Source of the DNA: Rheum nobile
Taxonomy: Eukaryota > Streptophyta > Magnoliopsida > Caryophyllales > Polygonaceae
DNA length: 64,000 nucleotides
Assembly (NCBI GenBank): GCA_027886185.1
Contig: WOAB01000568.1
Location: 7,882,501-7,946,500, forward strand
Direction: 5' to 3'
This document shows, piece after piece, positions 58,901 through 64,000 of this stretch (position 1 is the stretch's first letter; the number at the start of each line of letters is the position of its first letter). The notes beneath the pieces were generated by a model. That model did no database searches and had not been told where the DNA came from. It saw only the letters and a list, made by a program, of their open reading frames with translations. The translations under genes and the position numbers were made by a program.

Positions 58901-60540
58901 ATAGTATATAACTATAGTATATAACTGTACGATATAAAATTTGTATATAACCATAGTATGTTAGAACCATAATATATAATTATAGTATACATAACTATAC
59001 GATATAACCATGGTATATAACTATAGTATATAAATGAACGATATAGCAATAGTATATATATAACTATACGATATAACAATAGTATATAATTATACGATAT
59101 AACCATAGTATATAATTATACGATATAACAATAGTATATAGCTATAGTATATATAACTATACGATATAACCATAGTATATAACTATTCGTTAGAACCATA
59201 ATATATAATTATAGTATATAACTATACGATATAAAATTTGTATATAACCAGAGTACGTTAGAACCATAATATATAATTGTAGTATATAACTATACGATAT
59301 AACCATGGTATATAACTATAGTATATAACTATACGATATAACCATAGTATATATATAACTATACGATATAACCATAGTATATATATAACTATACGATATA
59401 ACCATAGTATATAATTATACGATATAACAATAGTATATAGCTATAGTATATATAACTATACGATATAACCATAGTATATAACTATTCGTTAGAACCATAA
59501 TATATAATTATAGTATATAACTATACGATATAAAATTTGTATATAACCATAGTACGTTAGAACCATAATATATAATTATAGTATATAACTATACGATTAA
59601 ACTATATGATATAACCATAGTATATAACTATACGATATAACCATAGTATATAATTATACGATATAACAATAGTATATAGCTATAGTATATATAACTATAC
59701 GATATAACAATAGTATATAACTATACGATATAACCATAGTATATAATTATAGGATATAACAATAATATATAGCTATAGTATATAAATGAACGATATAGCA
59801 ATATTATATAACTATACAATATAACAATAGTATATAACAATACGATATAACAATAGCATATAGCTATAGTATATAACTATACGATATAATCATAGTATAT
59901 AACTTTGCGTTAGAACCATAATATATAATTATAGTATATAAATATACGATATAACCAATGTATATAACTATACGATATAACAATAATGTGTAACTATAGT
60001 ATGTAAGTAATAAGTTCATAATACTTAACTATAATACATAACTATAGTATATAAGTAATAAATTTATAATACTTAACCATAATGTTTAACTATAGTATAT
60101 AAGTAATAAGTACGTAATACTTAATTATAATGCATAACTATACTTTATAACTAATATATTTTGTAATACTTAACTATAATATGTAACTATAGTATATAAG
60201 TAATAAGTTCATAATACTTAACTATAGTATATAAGTAATAAGTTCGTAATACTTAACCATCATGTGTAACTATAGTATATAAGTAATAAGTACGTAATAC
60301 TTAATTATAATGCATAACTATACTTTATAACTAATATATTTTGTAATACTTAACTATAATGCATAACTATAGTATATAAGTAATAAGTTCATAATGTTTA
60401 ACTATAGTATATAAGTAATAAGTTCGTAATACATAAGTAATAAGTAATAAGTTCGTACTTATTACTTAATACTTAACTATAGTATATAAGTAATAAGTTA
60501 ATAATACTTAATTATAATACATAAGTTCATAATACACATT
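52966..60540. repeat. AT-rich satellite array, about 7.6 kb
   Basis: Built from a roughly 26-bp unit (ACTATACGATATAACAATAG followed by TATATA) with variants (CCATAG, ATTATAGTATATA, TTCGTTAGAACCATAATA, AAATTTGTATATAACC) arranged in larger blocks. A 186-bp stretch that reads as one minus-strand frame recurs at 53858, 56316, 57456 and 58665, i.e. at spacings of 2458, 1140 and 1209 bp, showing segmental duplication inside the array. From 59980 the unit changes to AAGTAATAAGTTCATAATAC. The short frames here are repeat artefacts. Confidence 0.93.
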
Positions 60541-60599
60541 ATAGTTAAGTATTACAAAATATTTTACTTAAATACTATAGTTTCTAAAGTTTTTATTCT

Positions 60600-60893
60600 T
60601 GTTTTTTGGCTTTTTGGAGGGGAAAACGATATCCGTTTTGGATGAATTTTATATGTACGGACTCGTATTAAAATTTTATACAAAATTATAGTAGAAAAAT
60701 GCAGAAAATACCAAAAAATTTCACTACAATGCGCTATATGCTGGGTATCAAATTGTAAAAAAAATGGGTAGAAATGTTTCGTTTTTTGGGCTTTTGGAGG
60801 GGAAAACGATGTCCGTTTTGGACGAATTTTATATGTACGGACTCGTATTGAAATTCTCTACATGATTATGGAAAAAAAGTGCAATTTTGAAAA
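60600..60893 (-). repeat. Right inverted arm, with a second partial copy
   Basis: Reverse complement of 52743-52965 at 60658-60893. A partial tandem copy of the same arm lies at 60600-60690, so TTTTGGAGGGGAAAACGAT, GTCCGTTTTGGA and TATATGTACGGACTCGTATT occur twice. Confidence 0.88.
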
Positions 60894-61205
60894 ACATGTT
60901 TTTTTTAAACGGATGAAAATCCGATCTAAGGCGGGTGACGAGTGGAGCGGGTGGTAATCGGGTCAGATGCGGGCGGGTGGATGTTCATTCGACCCGCCAC
61001 TCGACCATCACCTGTCTCACCCATCCATTTGTTTCACCCGTCTAATATTTATATACTTATTTGAATTTGAATTATTAATTTGTTTTAGATTATTGTATTT
61101 ATGTGAAATGTTGTATTCTGAATGTTTTTAAACATTGAATTTGAATAAGTTTCTAGTTTTATGCTTGTTTTTTAAATAATTTTTTAGATTACATGTTTTC
61201 GTATA
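60894..61205. other. Spacer with a GC-rich inverted repeat
   Basis: At 60940-61020 GGGTGACGAGTGGAGCGGGT pairs imperfectly with ACCCGCCACTCGACCATCAC. The rest is AT-rich and probably the 3' flank of the PMD pseudogene. Confidence 0.5.
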
Positions 61206-61239
61206 TTAAAATATAACTTTTATATGATTAATACAAAAT

Positions 61240-62248
61240 AAATAAATGATATACAAAACATAAAAAAAACTAAAACAACATTTTTTTACAAACAATAAGT
61301 TGGTACATGTAGACATCCCTAAACAGCCAAAACGTGAACTCTCGCCTAGCGCTCGGTACAGATGTGCAAGAGCAGCCAAACCCCATGAACTAATCTGAAT
61401 AGTCATGAGATCCAATACGATGCCCAAATATGGAACAAGAATCCGATGCTGCGACTTGTTAGGAAAGAGCGTGTAGCCAATGAGGTAGAACAGATAACCT
61501 GAAGCGACGACCTCAGGATTGTCTTGCATCTCCGACCCCAAGCAATGTTTGCGTAGTTCTTCATATGGGAGTCCTCGACTCTCAGCATCTAAGGTAGACA
61601 TCATTTCTGGTGTCATCCTAAAGAACTCCATTACTCGTGCAACTTGTTGGTGTCTCAAAGTTTTATTGTCTAGCATCCGATCAGAAAGCGGTTGTCTAAG
61701 TGAATCTTCATCAGTCCATCTATTTGATATCCAAGATGAGACACCCATCATATAGAGTAACCGTCATCTCTCCCCATGGCATGTGAAAAGATTTGGTCTT
61801 TGCCTGCCATCTCTCATTAATAGCATAAATCAACGACACATTAATATGATCATACATGATGTCATGTAGGTGAGTTAGGATGTTGCTTTTGGCGAGCATA
61901 CACCATGGATATACGTCATCTAGCTTCCATGTTTTCAACTCTTCAACCCTTAACTGAATCGTAAGTGTTTTTCGGTCATGTAAAATAAATTATTAGTTTT
62001 TTAAAGCAATAAATTTAAATAGCAATGAAATCCATTATAGATTGATCAATTTACTTACCGTGCCCTCATAAATAAAGTGTGCAACATGGGCTTTGAAACT
62101 ATGCAAAAGGCCTAGCTCTCGAGGACCTCCCCGACAAGGCCGAGTAAAAAACGGCTCAATCATCGCCTCCTCCTCTAACTTGTCTTTGTGGTACTTGTCT
62201 TCGTGTTCGACGTGCATCAGGAGCTGGGGGATCATCGTGTTCAGAAGG
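61240..62248 (-). pseudogene. Plant mobile domain protein, broken
   Basis: Minus-strand exons encode the PMD core: GGPRELGLLHSFKAHVAHFI (62150 area), then after an intron ELKTWKLDDV, ERWQAKTKSFHMPWGEMTVT and, in a shifted frame, SWISNRWTDEDSLRQPL, YLFYLIGYTLFPNKS and WGLAALAHLYRALGESSR. The intron (GTAAGT donor after GGCACG near 62058, ATTCAG acceptor near 61960) keeps the frame. A frameshift near 61745 separates the two halves and the end runs into AT-rich DNA. PMD proteins occur both as host genes (MAIN family) and inside Mutator and gypsy elements; adjacency to hairpin modules favours a transposon origin. The 5' part is cut by the Cassandra LTR at 62249. Confidence 0.75.
62244..62248. repeat. 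Target duplication GAAGG, left copy
   Basis: GAAGG at 62244-62248 is repeated exactly at 62451-62455, directly outside the 202-bp LTR. Confidence 0.92.
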
Positions 62249-62450
62249 TGTAAGACCCGAGGCCTTAGAAGCATCATACCATGTCAACCCAGGGACTTCC
62301 TAGGAGGTCACCCATCCCGGTGCTACTCCCGCCCTAGCACGCTTAACTTCAGAGTTCTTTGTCCTCACTTGAACCCTGAAAAGGAATATCTCTTGTTGAC
62401 ATGGGTAGCACTCTAATCCTTATAAAGGATTACAAATCTAGGGTGTTACA
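62249..62450 (-). repeat. Cassandra-type solo LTR carrying a 5S rRNA segment
   Basis: Plus-strand ends TGTAAGACCC and GGGTGTTACA; GAAGG target duplications flank it. On the minus strand it contains AACTCTGAAGTTAAGCGTGC, then GGGCGGGAGTAGCA and GGGATGGGTGACCTCCTAGG, which correspond to box A, the intermediate element and box C of plant 5S rRNA genes with a few changes. Cassandra elements are TRIMs whose LTRs use such RNA polymerase III promoters. Only the 5S 3' two-thirds matches. It interrupts the 5' part of the PMD pseudogene. Confidence 0.9.
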
Positions 62451-62455
62451 GAAGG

Positions 62456-62820
62456 AGCCAATTCCTCTTCATTTCATCTCCTCTCTCTAACACGTACGGT
62501 ATAGGAAACTCTTCCGTCAAGGACGACAAGTATGTAACCGGCGGCTCTTATGTAACCTGACAGATTATATGTAACAGGCGACTCGTACAAAGTGGGCTCG
62601 ACCTCACTCAGTGTTGGCTCAAGATTTGGGTTTGGACCTTTTGTCGGCCTACAGCGTGTTCTCACGTACTAGCGATCTACGTCTCTCCTACGTGCACGCC
62701 CCGATCTACTATAATCCCTCTCTTCCTCTATTTTACTATTTGGCATAGGGTGTAATTTGGTGTATATATATAGGGTGTGTTCCAAATAGTAAAACAAATG
62801 AGACTCCAAATAAAAATGGC
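62456..62820 (-). other. 5' flank of the PMD pseudogene
   Basis: May include its upstream exon (a short minus-strand frame at 62474-62665 is not recognisable). TGTATATATATAGGG at 62761 is TATA-like but on the opposite strand. Nothing further supported. Confidence 0.4.
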
Positions 62821-62827
62821 TTTTATC
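62820..62827. repeat. 8-bp target duplication CTTTTATC
   Basis: CTTTTATC lies at 62820-62827 and again at 63302-63309, flanking the MITE; 8 bp is the hAT family length. Confidence 0.9.
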
Positions 62828-63301
62828 TAGAGTCGGACAAAGGTGATCCTAAACCGGACCGGGTCAAACCTGGTCAAATACTAAACCAGATCGAAATCGG
62901 ACCGACGGTTCATGGTCCCGACCGGTTCAGGTTCAGGTTCACCCCTCGGTTGAACCAACCGTCGGTTCACAAACCGGCGGTTAAACCGCTGGTTCAACCC
63001 TTAAAAATAATAAAAAAATAATATATTTCTTATACAAATTATATATTTCTATAATTCAACTACTTTTATTTATAGCCTTTTTTTGTATATAATTTCAAAA
63101 CACATAAGAATATTTATTATAAAAAAATTACAATTTTTCTGATTTTTTTAAATCGGGTTTCGAACCGGAACCGGTAAAAATCCGATGGGAAACCGGTTGA
63201 ACTTGAATCGAACTAGAACCGGACCGGCGATTCCGGGGGGTTCTCGGTTCAATGTCCCTTTGAACCTTGAATCGCAGGTTCATGAACCGGGGCCAACTCT
63301 A
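62828..63301. mobile_element. hAT-type MITE, 474 bp
   Basis: Ends TAGAGTCGGAC and its imperfect complement GGCCAACTCTA, with 8-bp CTTTTATC duplications. The body is rich in AACCGG and CGGTTCAAC words in both orientations (subterminal repeats), with an AT-rich centre. No transposase; a non-autonomous element mobilised by a hAT transposase elsewhere. Confidence 0.88.
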
Positions 63302-63409
63302 CTTTTATCATTTTCATTTTTCAAAAAATTAGAAAACCAAAAGCTCTCTTTATCATTTTTTTATAAGCAAACAAAAGGTCCCTTGCTAGTTGAATGGCAT
63401 GCCTAAAAC

Positions 63410-63800
63410 ATCAATTCTGATGATCTTCATGAAAACTCTACAAAAGATGAATCTAGAGTTCCCTGTGTAAAGTTCCTCTTTGCATCTTCTAGTACAATCA
63501 AATGAACTGTCACTGTTTGTCACGACAATAAGTTCCCAAAGGTGCGTAATATTAATGTCGTTGGATGCTAAGAAATCAGCTACCTGGTTGCATTCTCTGT
63601 AATAGTGAAACACTCTAAAGGAATCAAAGAAATCAAGTAAGGACCTATTGTTTAAAATAATAATATGTATTTTCAACAAAGCTTTCCAAAGTTTCTTGAT
63701 ACTATTAATAATTACAAGATTATCCCCTCTATAATAATATTTTTAATGTTAAGTCTTATAGCATGGAGAATACCTTCAAGCATAGCATACTGTTTGAAGA
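63410..63800 (-). pseudogene. RNase H-like fragment, LINE or plant RNase H family
   Basis: On the minus strand QYAMLEGILHAIRLNIKNI, then NSIKKLW, SLLDFFDSFRVFHYYRECN and QVADFLAS follow the order of the plant RNase H domain (helix with Glu, Asp segment, and the H-Y-R-E-x-N-x-x-A-D end). A one-base loss near 63735 (EG/DNLV region) and the missing N-terminal half show that it is a fragment. Source could be an L1-type LINE or a domesticated RNase H gene copy. Confidence 0.65.
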
Positions 63801-63809
63801 ATTGAAGTA

Positions 63810-64000
63810 TTTGGAATTTGTTTTTTATCAATAGAAAAAAGGCATAACAGCAAGAATATCAGATTTCCAATAGCAACTTGCAAAAAATCCATGTTTTAAA
63901 AAGTATTGCAAAAATATCAACTTTTGGGTATTTTTGCTATTGTTGAGGGTTGAATTTAACTTTTCTTTTAAATGTAAAAATCAAGTAAAGCATTAAAACT
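63810..64000. other. AT-rich DNA at window edge
   Basis: No feature recognised. Confidence 0.5.

Noticed and set aside
52966..60540. CRISPR-like repeat array
   Set aside because: Units are contiguous without unique spacers and the context is a plant genome.

Overview
This is a transposon-dominated intergenic block of a flowering-plant nuclear genome, probably a eudicot. The evidence is long LTR retrotransposons primed by initiator-methionine tRNA, Tekay/Del-type Ty3/gypsy chromoviruses, a Ty1/copia element, a Cassandra-type LTR carrying a 5S rRNA segment, plant mobile domain (PMD) fragments, a FAR1/OTU Mutator-type fragment and exons with plant-like GT-AG splice sites. No rRNA cluster, CRISPR array or bacterial-style operon was seen. 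Most reading frames are decayed. The best-preserved coding region is the pol frame of the chromovirus at 41.5-51.1 kb.

Layout. 1-3258: 3' part of an Athila/Tat-like gypsy element ending in a complete LTR, inserted into the gag gene of a decayed Tekay chromovirus (3259-8508) that runs to its own 3' LTR. 8509-11280: leader and 5' LTR of a minus-strand chromovirus. 11.3-17.1 kb: AT-rich DNA with two mirror-symmetric short-repeat structures, one a 1.77 kb foldback element. 17.1-21.0 kb: short hairpin modules and a PMD-like gene split by a solo LTR with perfect 5-bp target duplications. 21.1-28.6 kb: an LTR-gag-LTR-gag chain from a pol-deleted chromovirus, ended by a near-perfect 250-bp foldback. 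28.9-35.4 kb: hairpin modules, telomere-like repeats, a solo LTR placed in the loop of a hairpin, an AT-rich mirrored array and a FAR1/OTU pseudogene.

35.4-52.1 kb looks like the wreck of one host gene. An exon resembling the N-terminal part of a B3-domain protein lies at 35446-35526 and one resembling its C-terminal part at 52003-52096, both on the plus strand. Between them lie a minus-strand copia element (35773-41531), a Tekay element inserted in its LTR (41532-51074) and an abrupt truncation. The exons encoding the B3 fold itself were not found. 52.5-60.9 kb: hairpin modules and an approximately 7.6 kb AT-rich satellite bracketed by inverted arms. 60.9-64 kb: a second PMD pseudogene (minus strand) cut by a 202-bp Cassandra-type solo LTR, a 474-bp hAT-type MITE with 8-bp target duplications, and an RNase H fragment.

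Two patterns stand out. First, LTRs of several families carry clusters of GC-rich inverted 12-mers (5-bp arms, 2-bp spacer) in a fixed layout, one cluster upstream of the TATA box and one about 250-400 bp downstream, although the motif differs between families. Second, about sixteen longer hairpin modules with co-varying arms recur beside PMD and FAR1/OTU fragments and share a common leader at three loci.
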